Positions 1 to 12,083 of a stretch of DNA of 64,000 bases are shown piece after piece. The position numbers and the translations under genes are program-made. A model generated the notes under the pieces. It saw only the letters and a program-made list of their open reading frames with translations, did no database searches and was not told the DNA's origin. Origin of the DNA: Physcomitrium patens (Eukaryota > Streptophyta > Bryopsida > Funariales > Funariaceae); the NCBI RefSeq assembly GCF_000002425.4, contig NC_037273.1, forward strand, positions 9,126,089 to 9,190,088, read 5' to 3'. Positions within the stretch are counted from its first letter, which is position 1. Each line of letters opens with the position of its first letter.

Positions 1-2141
1 ACATGAAAGACTCGAGATAAGACATCGTACCAGCCTCAGAGCTCGATCGTTGCAGCGCCAAGGCTTCACCTGAAACATGTTGGGATCGGTCGTCGTTGAT
101 CGAGGGGTAGCTAATTTCATGATTAGCAAGATTCCTCTCAGAGGGCTCCACCCTTCCTGCCAAAACTACCTTGGCTGGAATGGCCCAAACACCAGCCTGC
201 TCTGTGAGCACTATCCATGCACCTCCGTCATCAGCAGGGACTACAGACGCATCCAATACCTTCCCATCTCCACCGACTATTTCAAACTTATACAAATGGA
301 CAGCACCACTTCGACCTACATGAGCGACCGTGGCTGTCCCATCCTCAGCAAGAATGACGACAGACCCTGCCGGCTGCCCTCCTATCCGTAAACGCATTGA
401 GTAAAAAAATGATTCTTCTTCCACTTGGGCCTTAGGAAGAATGATTTGAGGAGGTGCTTTGCGTTTAGGTTCTCTTTTACTGGAACAACTAAAATAATGA
501 AGGAGATATTGCATGTAGGTTGTACTCCCACTGCTAAATGACGCCGTTAACATCACTAACTGCTCCCCTTCTTCATCCACCTGTAAGTCGAGCAGCCAAA
601 CTTGTTTCTGTCCAGAAAAGTCCGACATAACGTCTTTATCATTCGAAAGTTCATAGACCCAAGACTTGGAAACATTCCCTCTTAAAGTGAGTTCCACTTC
701 CCAGCATTCAATACTTTGAGACGTCAATAGCAAAAATTCACGAGATGCGCCCCGAGGTGGTGACCGCCAAACAATTCTCCTCACACTGCAGGTCTCCGAC
801 AAAAATATGCTGTATCCTACTTCACTTGATGTTGCATCACGTGATATCCTCTCCCGTGATACACCATCGGCACAACAGTCAAATCTCCAGAGCTCTCCGT
901 CAGCTCGGCTCACAATGGCCACACAAGTAGTTTGACTGCCTGTTGCTGATGCTTGGATAGATGTGACTTCTGAAGTACCTGAACCTTCTGTCCAGCCGCC
1001 AGATGCCCTGCGGCTACTTCGGCTGCCATCATCCAGCATTGAAGTGTCTTCGGAATCCATGCTTGTGATTGCTGGTTTGTCTCCATTTGAAAAAGCATCA
1101 GACCAGTAAACCAACGCTAGTGATTTACTGGAACACATAACCACACTCACTGCACTACAACCCTTGTACTGTACCTCCAAGTTTTCATCTGTCCAATGTG
1201 GTACCAGAGAAACGAACCACTTCTCTTCTGTGCTTATCGTTCCCAGTGGTGGCATGTCCAAGACACACCTCTGGCTACTGCGAAGGTTATTCCAAACATA
1301 TAACTGGTTTCCTTGCAGAATCCATGACAATCCACTCCCTTGGTCCATTCCACCTTGTAATACAGCCCCTTCTGCAAAAGCACTTACCAACATGACCATG
1401 AGGACTTCGTAGCTTCAATTGAAGCGATATCAGGTGACAAAAGCCTCCAAACATGCAAAAAGAACAAAGAAAAACTCAAACGTCGTGCATAGACTCTAGA
1501 CAATGCAAAAGCTGTTGCATTACCTGGCTGAGTGGCAAAAGTCGCGTCGCCATGGGAACTGAGCAGCTGCTGAGGCAAGTCGCACACAAACACTGGGTGG
1601 TTGCCATCGGCAGTTGCAGCTTTGTCGCTATTTCGAACAACACTAGCCCTGCGAACACTTCTTTCATTAGACCAATATTCTCAAGTCAGCTCGGACCACA
1701 ATCGAATATGATTCGATTCCACGAAATTTCGCAAACCCTTGATACTGTCAAGAATCGCAACGAATCGTAGATTCATGCATGACATATATTAACAAAAATA
1801 AAATATAATAAAATAAATCCAACTCCAGAACCCGAATGTGAAGTAGTGAAGGTTCAACGTCTCCACCCGACGGCATCGAAACGCAACATTGGCGATAGCA
1901 ATTCAAACATCCGCTGCACTTAGATTCAACCTCGCATACAGTACCTGGGAACAGTAGGGGCAGGTGAGGGTCTGGCAGCATTGGGAGCAGGTGAGGGCCA
2001 CGGCGATGGCAGAGCACGCGAGGGAGCAACATAAGGCAGCGGCACTACCGATTTCGGCGTCGCGGCAACCTCTCCTCCCCCGTAGCTCTCCCTCTCCTTC
2101 ACTCGACTTGCCGGTTTCCTTGCACGTCCTGGCGTGAACAT
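1..2141 (-). CDS. NUP133: Nucleoporin NUP133, N-terminal part (3' end beyond window)
   Basis: Scaffold nucleoporin of the NUP107-160 (Y) complex at the nuclear pore; this part is the N-terminal beta-propeller. Hand-built exons: 2141-1945, 1660-1524 and 1371-1, all with GT-AG introns and matching phase, giving about 568 residues before the window ends. Exon 1 begins MFTPGRARKPASR and is rich in P, S and basic residues, like plant NUP133 N-termini. Exon 2 contains PVFVCDLPQQLL, matching the family's PVFVGEFPQLL segment. Exon 3 has GGMDQGSGLSW and, near the left edge, GVWAIPAKVVLAG followed by RVEPSERNL, a hallmark stretch of plant NUP133. The C-terminal alpha-solenoid must lie to the left of position 1. 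The second intron acceptor could instead be about 30 bases upstream without changing frame. Identification is from remembered family sequence; the exon ends are inferred. Confidence 0.85.
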
Positions 2142-2640
2142 TGTGACGATCGGTCACAATACAGGAACAAAAAACAAAACAAAAAATCTCAGGAACCGCT
2201 TCACCACAACGATCAGTCAACGCCAGCTGCTTAATGAGCCATCCTGATGGACAAACTAAACCGCCATCAACGAAACCGGCTCCTGCCTCTAAACCCTAAC
2301 ACACCATCGACGCGTCCCTGAGAAACAAACAACACCACCACCACCACCCGAGCTGCAGAATTGGTCTCGTTGAGAAGCTGCAAACCCTGGCGCCATCAAC
2401 ACCCGAGTTCTAATTCGAAGCCAGCTTCATCGTCGGGCGGGGCTTGATTGAAGCAAAGCCTTTGCTTCGTTTGCTGTCCTTGGGAGTCGGCCCCAAAACC
2501 CAGTTAGTTCCCCGCCATGCCCGCGACACAAATCCACATCACTTTCTCTGTCTCAGCAATTGTATCATATTCCACAATTGTTTTGAAATTTAGAGGGGAA
2601 AACCAACTAACTAACTAAGTAACTAACTAATTAACTAAAC
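2142..2640 (-). promoter_or_regulatory. NUP133 5' UTR and promoter region with telo-box
   Basis: GC-richer stretch directly upstream of the NUP133 start. It contains a telo-box, AAACCCTAA, at 2291-2299, a short CCA-type run near 2335, and an (AACT)n-like tetranucleotide tract at about 2602-2640 that marks the transition to AT-rich spacer. Telo-boxes are known plant promoter elements of growth and translation genes. No TATA box was chosen. Function is inferred from motif and position only. Confidence 0.4.
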
Positions 2641-4333
2641 ACGTCCGTTAAAATGGTACTTGGTAAATTTGGTGTGTACTTTGTACAATATGGGGGAACA
2701 AATACAATGCAAATTCTATGTATTAGATAACGTATGTTTTTATAAATGTTTATGATGTGGTATTCTCTAAATAATATTTTCTTAGAAAGTAATTAATTCA
2801 AGTGATAAAAAATTTATGATATGATAATGATAATAATAATATCACAAGAAACACATCTTTTACCAAAGTAGGAGGATAGATGTTATGGTAATTTTGGTAT
2901 AGGAAAACCATTGCTTTTGTTTTAGAAAATACATATTGTAAATGATTCATTTTCTATAGAAAGTGTTTTTTCTCTTCTTTGTGTTGTGTGATTTTGGCTC
3001 TCTTTTTATTTAGAGTTTTTTAGTCATATTTTAAAATAATTCTTATCAAAATCAAATAATCTTAACCTTCAAATGTTTTAATTTATAAGAAATCTTTTTG
3101 AATCTTTTAGGTTTTTATTTATGTTTATAATAATTCTTAAATCTTGGTTGGCTATTCGTTTTTTTAAAACAAAAATTAATAGCGTGTAATTGACAAGTCT
3201 TTATAATCTAGAAAAAAAGAACTAAAATTTTATATATTATATAATTTTATTAAATAAATAAAATTTATAGTCTATTTATTTATTTTTACTTGCTTATATT
3301 CTATTTGTGAACTTATAAAATTTAAATCTTTGATATTTGAATTCTAATATAAGAATTTAATTTATCATACTAGGTAAAAAATTTCTTTAATTTATTTTGT
3401 ACAATTAAAGAACTTTTATTAATTTTAACAAAATCAGTAAAAAAATTTAAGATATAGTTTTTTACTTTAAGATGTTTTATTATTCTATGTCCAAGAAAAA
3501 TTGGTTTTCTTATTTTTTAACATGCAGAGTTTAAAAAATGTAAAAAAAAATTATATATTATATTCCATATTGATGATTTTTTATGATTGTATAAATTTAA
3601 AATATAAAAGAATTAATAATAAATCAAGAACATTTAATATAAAAACATATTCCAAATTTATATCTGACATAAATTATGGATATTTAAACAAAAACAATCT
3701 TTAATCTTGGGATCTACTTTTTTATTTTAAAAATACATGTATTTTCTATTAAAAACAAATACAAATATTTAAATTTTATCCATCTATAATTAAATACTAA
3801 AACAATTATCTGTTGGTATAGGTTATACTATTGTATGATTTATTTAGACATTCCAAGAGATTTATAAGCAAACCAAAATTAAGTAAATGAATAAAGTTAT
3901 ATTTTCACATAATGTGGTGGTTGACACTTGTTTAATTTGATATACTTAACACATTTTTTCCAAATTATTTTGAAGCTAAAAGATAAAAGAAAATAATAAT
4001 TTTAAGAATAGATTGTTTGTTCATTTAGTAATTATGCTGATCCTAATCTAAATAACTAAAGATTAAAAATGGTCATAAAGCCGTATCCACATCTTGTCTT
4101 GAGTTGAATTCAAATTTCTTGATTCTTAGAGTGAAGATATTGCTATGCTCTTTTTGTCATTAATATTTATTTTTACCTGTTTGTAAAATTAAGAAATACA
4201 TATTAGAGGTATTTTAGATTCTTTATATTTTTCTTTAATTTTATAAAAAAGTTGTTGAAGTGTGTAGGAAATTTAACAATTATAATTACTTGTTTATGCA
4301 TCTAGTTGAATATTTTTTATTTATATCACAAAG

Positions 4334-4366
<33 letters not shown>

Positions 4367-4800
4367 TTAAAGACATGTATTACTATGATATATAATAAGA
4401 ATATTAATTAATAATTCCTTTTCCTTCATTTTAAATATTTATCATGATATATTGGGTTTTTTCTAATAATACCGCACACAAATTGTGAGCTAGTGTTGCA
4501 AAAAAAAACTGTGGAACTCAATCCATGATGTGTTTTGAGAATAATTTCCAACCAATGGTGCTCCAACTTTCTTCATTGAAGAAGAATAAATCAAGACTAG
4601 AAAATGACTTAAAGTAAAGTTAAATATGAAAAGTGGAATGTTACTACAATCTTAACCCTTCAGTGTAAGCAAAGCATCCACATGAGCTCTTTCACCGCTG
4701 TCAATGCGGTTTCACATTCCCAGCAGCAGGATTGTAAAGCTTCGACCGACTGCTAGAAACCAAGTTCTTGTATATTGATATACTCTCCACACACACACAC
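2641..4800. other. AT-rich intergenic spacer
   Basis: About 2.1 kb of very AT-rich DNA between the divergent NUP133 and PRK genes. It holds homopolymer runs, a (TA)n microsatellite at 4334-4361 and an (AC)n run near 4790-4800. The only open frame of note (3501-3704) is low-complexity K/N/I/Y and is not supported as a gene. Nothing else was recognised. Confidence 0.7.
4334..4361. repeat. (TA)n microsatellite
   Basis: About 14 TA units in the NUP133-PRK spacer. Confidence 0.95.
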
Positions 4801-5103
4801 TAGTGGTGCACAAAAATTCAGTGACAAAGCGAAGCCTTCATTCATTCATTATGGCCCCGCCACAGAGGTCTCGTCCACATTGGAAACGCACTGAAACACA
4901 AAACCCAACAGCAACTGGGCTCAAAATTGCAGTAACTGTGCAGGTTGATTCGAAACGCCAGGAGAATTCTTGCACAATTTTGGGCGAAAGGGGTCATTGG
5001 CACATCAAAGGGACATGAAAAAGAGCTGGAGAATTGTGGCGAAAAAAAAGAAAAAAATTTGCAAAGGGAGAAATAGATAGTACAGTGGAGGCGAATTAGA
5101 GGG

Positions 5104-5200
5104 GGCCACGTTGTGGCCGGATAGGTAACGAGTGGCTCCCTCACCGTGGAGAAATGGATGTCCCAGATAAGGCAACGCCTTCGCCTCTCGCGCGGATAAG
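5104..5200 (+). promoter_or_regulatory. PRK upstream region: G-box-like dyad and two I-boxes
   Basis: Within 270 bases upstream of the PRK start lies a perfect dyad GGCCAC-GTT-GTGGCC (5104-5118) containing a CCACGT core. It is followed by two GATAAG I-box cores in the same orientation (5166-5171 and 5195-5200), each continuing as GATAAGGC. G-box plus I-box combinations are established light-responsive modules of plant photosynthesis genes, which fits a Calvin-cycle enzyme. The transcription start is not visible, so part of this could lie in the 5' UTR. A possible 5' UTR splice donor (AAG|GTAGG) lies just before the start codon region. Confidence 0.45.
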
Positions 5201-5364
5201 GCCCCTCCTCGTCCATGGACAAGCTTTGTGGAGCTAGACTGGGCGTTTTGAGGAGGCCCCATTGTGCAAAAACACAACTTTTCTAGCAAGTCCCGCAGCT
5301 GGAGTTATTGCTTGCTAGTGTATTGTCTAAGGTAGGTTTTTGGTGTGGAATCCCCCGCCCCACA

Positions 5365-7776
5365 ATGGCAGCCATGGCATGCACCTCCGCTGCGTCGAAG
5401 ACTGTGTTCACACCCCGCTTGGGAAGTGTGAAGTCCGTCAAGTCTGTGCGCTCTGTGCAGCTGACATCTGCTTTCCATGGCCAGAGCGTCGCGAGAGTGA
5501 GCCAGGTTGCGAGGTTCAAGAGTGCCGATGTTGTGTCCAAGGGTGCCGGCAGGAGAGCCGTGGTGGTGTGCAAGGCTGCTGATGGCAAGACTGTTGTGAT
5601 CGGTTTGGCTGCTGATTCTGGGTGCGGGAAGTCGACGTTCATGCGTAGGTTGACGTCTGTGTTTGGTGGAGCTGCGTCCCCCCCGAAAGGTGGCAACCCT
5701 GATTCCAACACCTTGATCAGTGACACTACCACTGTGATTTGTTTGGATGACTACCACTCCCTGGACAGGTATGGTCGTAAGGAGGCGGCTGTGACCGCTC
5801 TGGACCCCAGGGCTAACAACTTCGATCTCATGTATGAGCAAGTTAAGGCGTTGAAGGAGGGCAAGTCTGTAGAGAAGCCGATCTACAACCACGTCACCGG
5901 GCTGTTGGATGCTCCCGAGACCATCCACCCTCCTAAGATTCTCGTCATCGAGGGTCTGCACCCAATGTGAGTTTCCCTACACACCTGGGAAATTCATTTG
6001 ATCAATTGGGTGCTATGTGTGTGTTTGTGCATCTAATCGCACTTAAGTCACCTGTAGGATTTCGAACCAATGTGTAGGGCCGCGATTTCTCTTCCTTCTT
6101 CGCTTTTCTTTCTTCTTCTCTACCTCCTCCTCCCCCTCCAAAAGAATCCACAAATTCTCGACCAATTCGGACCACTCTTTCCGAACCCCTAAAGGCAGGG
6201 GCTCCACGTTACGTCAATTTCGAGGATGTAGATCATTCCCCTTGCGCAATGGCGCTCAAACACCCGCGAGATTCTGTTGCATTGAAGGCCATAGGGTGTT
6301 CGTCTCCAAACTTGGTCGTGAGTTGGGCAGTAGTCTAATCCCAATGCCTCTACCTCTCATGTGAGGTGATATATTACCCAGTAATCTGGGATTTTGCTTT
6401 TCCACCCTTTCCGCCAACCCCGCTGTGTTATGATGTCAATATCACCACACGCATTGCCCGTCTGGACAGATACAATCGTTGAATACGAAATCAATGATAT
6501 CACATTCATCCGAATGTACTCAACTGACTGGAGCAATCTGAATAAACGAAATCTACGCTACTTCCTGCGCGCTGTGTGTTAAAAATGTGAAACTTGGGTG
6601 TCGACGCTGTTTGCCTCTGACGAAGAGATACTCATTGATGGTACATCCAAGTGAAGAAACAGTTTCTACCTTCCCCTGCTATCTGTATTTATGTGTTCAG
6701 CGCTGAGCAGGTACGACGAGCGTGTGAGGGAGTTGCTGGACTTCAGTATCTACCTGGACATCAGCGACGACGTCAAGTTTGCCTGGAAGATCCAGGTCTG
6801 CTACCTCTGAAGACTTGAAAACTCTTACCCTTTGTTGTAACCATGCATCCTCTGTTCCACATCATTTGCGGCTGAGGATCTGGTCTCCACGTTGATACAT
6901 CCCAGCAGGGAGTTCGTAGTGGATACATGCTCTGTTCCATCTCTGTCTCTCGCTACCTAGACGCTGCCTGCTATTTCTCTGGCTTCTCGTTCGACTGACG
7001 CTGTGAATCTATGTGCAGCGTGACATGGCTGAAAGAGGACACAGCCTCGAGAGCATCAAGGCCAGTATTGCTGCCCGCAAGCCCGACTTCGATGCCTTCA
7101 TTGGTACGTCCCGGAACCTTCGAATTGCATGTTTTGATTTGTGACGGTGCTTAAACTCATTCCGTGTATGGCCTATGTAGAGCCCGTCGTGTCATTATGC
7201 TTATGATGTCCTGAATGTTGCAGAACTAGGTGGTGACAATACAGAACTCTAAATACAGAACTGTGATTGTGAACAGACCCCCAGAAACAGTACGCCGATG
7301 TAGTCATCCAGGTGTTGCCCACTCAGCTCATCCCCGACGACAACGAAGGGAAGGTCTTGAGGGTACGCATGGTGATGAAGGAGGGTGTGCCATTCTTCGA
7401 GCCCGTCTACCTCTTCGACGAGGGCTCCACGATCTCCTGGATTCCCTGCGGACGCAAGCTCACATGCTCGTACCCCGGCATCAAGTTCTTCTACGGGCCA
7501 GACACCTACTATGGCAACGAGGTGTCGGTGCTCGAGATGGACGGCCAGTTCGACAAGCTCGACGAGCTCATCTACGTAGAGTCCCACTTGAGCAACATCT
7601 CCACCAAGTTCTACGGAGAGATCACGCAACAGATGCTGAAGCACGCCGACTTCCCCGGCAGCAACAATGGCACTGGGCTGTTCCAGACCATCTGCGGTTT
7701 GAAGATCAGGGGCGTGTACGAGAGAATTCTTGCCAACCAGAACAACGCAGCCACGCTAGAATCTGCCAAGGCGTAG
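5365..7776 (+). CDS. PRK: Phosphoribulokinase, chloroplast precursor
   Basis: Calvin-cycle kinase that phosphorylates ribulose 5-phosphate to ribulose 1,5-bisphosphate with ATP in the stroma. Exons 5365-5966, 6711-6795, 7019-7103 and 7277-7776 sum to 1272 nt (423 residues). The start MAAMACTSAASKTVF opens a chloroplast transit peptide of about 68 residues. The mature part has the P-loop GLAADSGCGKST (80-91). The thioredoxin-regulated pair is C87 in the P-loop and C126 in ICLDDYH, spaced exactly as Cys16/Cys55 of spinach PRK. The second redox pair C315/C321 (PCGRKLTCSYPG), which influences assembly with GAPDH and CP12, is also present. The catalytic core reads as intact throughout. An in-frame TTG-initiated extension from 5308 was rejected in favour of the first good ATG. 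Identity is certain; splice sites are inferred but all phases agree. Confidence 0.96.
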
Positions 7777-9969
7777 ATAGGATCACTGTAATTTTATGAA
7801 TTCAGCATCGGTGTTGTCTATTCTGGTGAGAAAGCCAACGCTGGATCGATGGTGTTCCTGTCAACGATTCTTCTGATGATCCTGGTTAGCGCGGCGAGGG
7901 TGGCAAGTTTTGTAGACGTTTTATTCGTTGACTAGTCCCCAGGGCAGAGAGTCCGTCCGTCCTCTTCCTGTGCAGGTCCTCGCAAATGCAAAGCCTTGTG
8001 AGCTCCATCTCGTAATCATAATTGCTCCTTTGCGTTTGTGCATATCGTCAGTCTCTCCGCAATTGACCATCTTCCCTTCCCTTCCATCCCCCACTTCCAG
8101 CTCTTTTCATTTACTCTTCACCATCACTAAGCTAGCATCCACCTCACCACCTGCGACGAAATATATTTCTATCATTTTACACTGTGGTTGAGCTGTATTA
8201 TGCCCGCTGACATTTTGACGAATTTGTGTCCATTCCCCTAGTCTTAGCTGTGATCTATTCCTCGCTGCCAACCCAAGCCTAAAACTCTTATCCATATTGT
8301 ATGTAATAACACAGTTGTCAATGCGCTGTGTAAGCCACTGTCTACTACTTTCACAATTGAACTTTTTATATCCACTTAATGGACAACTGCTTAACAGATT
8401 GTTTTGTTACAATTTGCGTTAAAAAATGCGAAGACCAACATCCTTGCACAGTTTTGAAGAAATACTCGGAGAAATATTCTCTATTACGCTATTGTTGCAA
8501 ATATCAGGAGCATGGCGTGTAGATGTAACATGTTACGATGAATTTTATATCTCGCTCATTGTAAATAAGCTGTTAAACATGCAAGTCCTCCATTCTATCA
8601 TGAAAAAATGTGGCGAAGCGCAACGGTATGACAGTTTACGCTGCAATTCCTGAAGTAGACACTCAAGTCTTTGGATGATCTTAAAAGCTAGCAGGAAATG
8701 TCGATCAAGGATAGAACAGACCACTTCGCTTAAAAATTCAGTTGTGAAACTCCATAGCGTGGAGAACCAATCAAGTATCAAGGTAGAATCAAAGAAGGAT
8801 TTCAATTCTTAACTAAGCAAAAGCTATTAGGTGGACACGTACTTGCCAGCCCAGAATCAAAGTTGACACGATTCATGGTGAAATTAATCCTTAACGAGTA
8901 TTATGACTTTCACCCAATAATGAATTCAATCGTTAATCTAGTTGCTAAAAATATATAAATTCGACGGATAACATCATTTTGTATAAAGAAAATTACGTAT
9001 CGTCGTTGTATTCTGTAGTAAAGACCTAATTCCACTAATGAATTTTAGCATCCAACATGCTTTCGTCAACAGACCAAAAAGACTGCCACAAAAGCTTTTG
9101 GCCAATCAAAGAACTTGACTTGGCAGGTGCTTCCTAGAATGTGCACTGCCAACAGAACGTATTCAGTTGTACTCTTCAGCACAAGACTGTGCTACTACCT
9201 CCTAGAAAATCAACAGGATAGTTGATGTCGCAGCAAATACTCTCATATCTGCAAGTTCAAAATCAGGAAAACAGAGTTAATCAGTTCTGTAGAGTAGATT
9301 CTTGAGTTAAAAGCAATCAATACTTCCTCACCGAAAAGCAGATATAGAAAGCAAATGGGACTCATAAACCTACAATGTCGAAACTAGCTAGTGTATAGGC
9401 CCGACCAACCTATTTTCAAGTTTTGAGATAATTTTTTTTCTTTTAGTTCATTATGCTTCAGAATAAGCATACTACAAAAAATTTAACTAGTTTTTTTTAA
9501 TGATGTAGTAGTACGTGTTAACAAAAAGACGAAGTATAACCAGGATGTTATACGAGGGTTATGTTATAACATTTTGTCCTATTTTGTTCTATTTTATTCT
9601 AAATACAAGCAGATGCATCGTGTTTTAATTTCTTCGACGTAAACCATCCACCTATTTAGAGTGAACCGAGGCAACTCCTTTCAGGCACGCATGCAAGTTC
9701 CCTAGCATTTCAAAACTGATAAAACAGATAGATAGTCGTGGCGGATTAAAACGTCAATGGTTACGCTGCGCCCTAATTAAATTCAATTCATTTTCCAAAA
9801 GGGCTTACAAAACCCTGATACAAGATCTAAAAACACACAAGATTCCGAAAATTTGCACCTCACGACACAAAGACAGCCTACATACTCATAGGTACGGCAT
9901 GTCTTAATCTCTATATACTTCAGATGATGTCTGGTTTTCAACAACATGAGGGTGCCTACCTGTGCATAT
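7777..9969. other. Convergent intergenic region between PRK and TypA
   Basis: Contains the 3' UTR of PRK (plus) and of the TypA-like gene (minus), which converge here. Composition falls from mixed to AT-rich after about 8,300. Several open frames under 90 residues occur on both strands but have no recognisable domain and no splice-supported continuation. No repeat or RNA gene was recognised. Confidence 0.6.
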
Positions 9970-11985
9970 CTACTCCTTTTTTACTCGTTTTACTGCCTTG
10001 CGCCTTGACGAATCCAATATAGACTTCCGTAACCGCACTGATTTTGGCGTTACTTCAATAATTTCATCACCCTGGACGTAGCCAATGGCCTCCTCCAAGT
10101 TAATCAGTCTCGGAGGTGACAATCGAACATTCTCATCTTTACCAGCCGACCGAATATTATTTAATTCCTTAGTCCGCACTGGGTTAACCTCGAGGTCAGT
10201 CTCCCGAGTGTGTTCGCCAACGATCATGCCATCATAAGTCTCCATTCCTGGCTTCACAAACAAAATGCCTCTTGCTTCAAGGCCCATGAGTGCATGAGCA
10301 GTAATTGTGCCCCCAGCCATTGAAACCAAAACTCCTTTCCGCACATTTCCAAGTGGGCCCCGATACTTCCCGTATGTGAGGAAGGCCCTGTGGAGGAACC
10401 CTGTCCCGTGAGTATCAGTGGAAAAAACACTACGGTAGCCAACAAGACCTCTTGAGGGGCACGTGAAAGTCAGTCGCGTGCGACCAACGCTCTCTGGACA
10501 TGGACCCATGTCGAGCATCTCAGCACGGCGGTGAGAAAGTGCCTCAATGACAAGGCCGGCGTGGTCGTCGTTTACTTCGATTACAACTTCCTCGATAGGT
10601 TCCAACTTCTTTCCGTTTTCCATCTTATATAATACCGCCGGAGGTGAGACTGAAAGCTCAAAACCTTCCCGCCGCATATTCTCCAGTAATATGCCCAACT
10701 GAAGTTCCCCCCGACCTTGAACTTCGTACGCGTCCTGCCTGGGCGTAGGGATCACAGCAATAGACAAATTGCTCCGGGACTCAACCATTAACCGCTCACC
10801 AATTTTCGGACCCGTAAGCTGGTTTCCATCACGACCTCCTAATGGAGAGTCATTCACACTGAAGGTCATCGACAAGGTAGGCGGGTCCATGGCAGCAGCT
10901 GGGAGAGCTTCCGTCACGTCCACAGCGGCAACAGTATGCCCAATCGATGGTTCGGAAAGCCCAGCTATGGACACGATATCTCCAGCTCCAGCACTGTTGA
11001 CAAGGACACTCGTCATCCCGTTTTTCTTCATAAGCTTTATCACTTTGCCCTCGTCAAAGGCCACTGAGGTGTTTGCTTCACCGCTGCGAAGACCGTGTAT
11101 CCGATCACCCACACGAACAACACCAGATGAAATACGTCCAGTAACCAGACGGCCTAGATATGAATCGTGATCCATCATAGAAACCAGGAGCTTGAACGGT
11201 GAAGAGAGATCTCCTTTCGGCGGAGGAATGTGTTCAGCGATAGTTTCCATGAGGGGTGCCATGCTGCATTGGAAGCCAGCATCCTCACCCTTAGTGTATG
11301 TTCTCGACACCCATCCCATTTTTGCTGATGCATAAAGAACCGGAAATTCTAGTTGCGAATCAGTTGCACCAAGATTCGCAAACAAGTCAAAAATCATGCT
11401 TTCCACCTCTCCACAACGTTGCTCTGTAACCGATGGACGGTCCACTTTGTTAAGCAAGAGGATGGGTCTAATGCCGAGGTTGAGAGATTTGGCTACCACA
11501 AATTTCGTCTGGGCAAGTGGACCCTCTCCGGCATCCACAACGAGGACACATCCTTCCACCATTCCCACAACCCTCTCCACCTCACCTCCAAAATCAGCGT
11601 GCCCAGGAGTATCAACTACATTCATTTGCATTCCTCCCCAATAGACGGACGTGTACTTCGAAGAGATGGTAATCCCTCGCTCTCGCTCCAGGGTGATGGA
11701 GTCCATGGCGCGCTCGTGCGGGACATTGGCACCACACTCACGAAGTATACGGTCCAAAAGCGTAGTTTTCCCATGGTCAACATGCGCAATTATAGCAACA
11801 TTTCGAATTTGGGACGGCTCGAGGACGTCATCTGTTTTCTCAATCTCGTGCGCGGCAGCTCCAGAAAAATGCTTTGAGACGTTGAAAGGATTCAGGAAAC
11901 TTTGCCGCAAACTGTTCTGCAAAGCTAACCGGCCTGCCTGCCGGATGCCGCTGAAGCTCGTCAGCCTTGGCATCATGGTTGCCAA
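9970..11985 (-). CDS. TypA/BipA-family translational GTPase, probably mitochondrial
   Basis: Ribosome-associated GTPase of the TypA/BipA family, related to EF-G and LepA; roles in this family concern ribosome assembly and stress translation. The 671-residue frame is uninterrupted. GTPase motifs: AHVDHGKTT (about 67-75), RGITI (103-107), DTPGH (125-129), NKVD (179-182) and SAK (220-222). Then come EF-Tu domain 2, the EF-G-like domains (SHRRAEMLDMGP) and a BipA-type C-terminus ending in a K/R-rich tail. The first about 45 residues are rich in R, S, L and F and poor in acids, with a possible cleavage around KHFSGAA, which fits a mitochondrial presequence. Length and N-terminus resemble the plant mitochondrial-type paralogue rather than chloroplast SVR3. 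The lack of introns is unusual beside its neighbours. Family certain; compartment inferred. Confidence 0.93.
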   Translation of the reverse strand: MATMMPRLTSFSGIRQAGRLALQNSLRQSFLNPFNVSKHFSGAAAHEIEKTDDVLEPSQIRNVAIIAHVDHGKTTLLDRILRECGANVPHERAMDSITLERERGITISSKYTSVYWGGMQMNVVDTPGHADFGGEVERVVGMVEGCVLVVDAGEGPLAQTKFVVAKSLNLGIRPILLLNKVDRPSVTEQRCGEVESMIFDLFANLGATDSQLEFPVLYASAKMGWVSRTYTKGEDAGFQCSMAPLMETIAEHIPPPKGDLSSPFKLLVSMMDHDSYLGRLVTGRISSGVVRVGDRIHGLRSGEANTSVAFDEGKVIKLMKKNGMTSVLVNSAGAGDIVSIAGLSEPSIGHTVAAVDVTEALPAAAMDPPTLSMTFSVNDSPLGGRDGNQLTGPKIGERLMVESRSNLSIAVIPTPRQDAYEVQGRGELQLGILLENMRREGFELSVSPPAVLYKMENGKKLEPIEEVVIEVNDDHAGLVIEALSHRRAEMLDMGPCPESVGRTRLTFTCPSRGLVGYRSVFSTDTHGTGFLHRAFLTYGKYRGPLGNVRKGVLVSMAGGTITAHALMGLEARGILFVKPGMETYDGMIVGEHTRETDLEVNPVRTKELNNIRSAGKDENVRLSPPRLINLEEAIGYVQGDEIIEVTPKSVRLRKSILDSSRRKAVKRVKKE

Positions 11986-12039
11986 TCCCTAGGCGGGCAT
12001 TAGGGATTTCAATTATCTCGCCCCTATCAAAACGACGGG

Positions 12040-12083
<44 letters not shown>

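Noticed and set aside
2291-2299. Interstitial telomere sequence
   Set aside because: Single AAACCCTAA copies near gene starts are better read as telo-box promoter elements; no tandem array exists.
3501-3704. 67-residue open frame in the AT spacer
   Set aside because: Composition-driven K/N/I/Y frame with no splice partners or homology.
5308-5364. N-terminal extension of PRK from a TTG at 5308
   Set aside because: No ATG, a plausible UTR splice donor lies inside it, and the ATG at 5365 gives a typical chloroplast transit peptide.
11353-11992. Plus-strand open frames of 113-174 residues opposite TypA
   Set aside because: Antisense shadows of a strongly conserved coding region; no domain of their own.
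9970-12081. TypA as a recent processed retrocopy with its poly(A) tail
   Set aside because: The A run is at the 5' side of the gene and in antisense direction, and no flanking duplication was seen.
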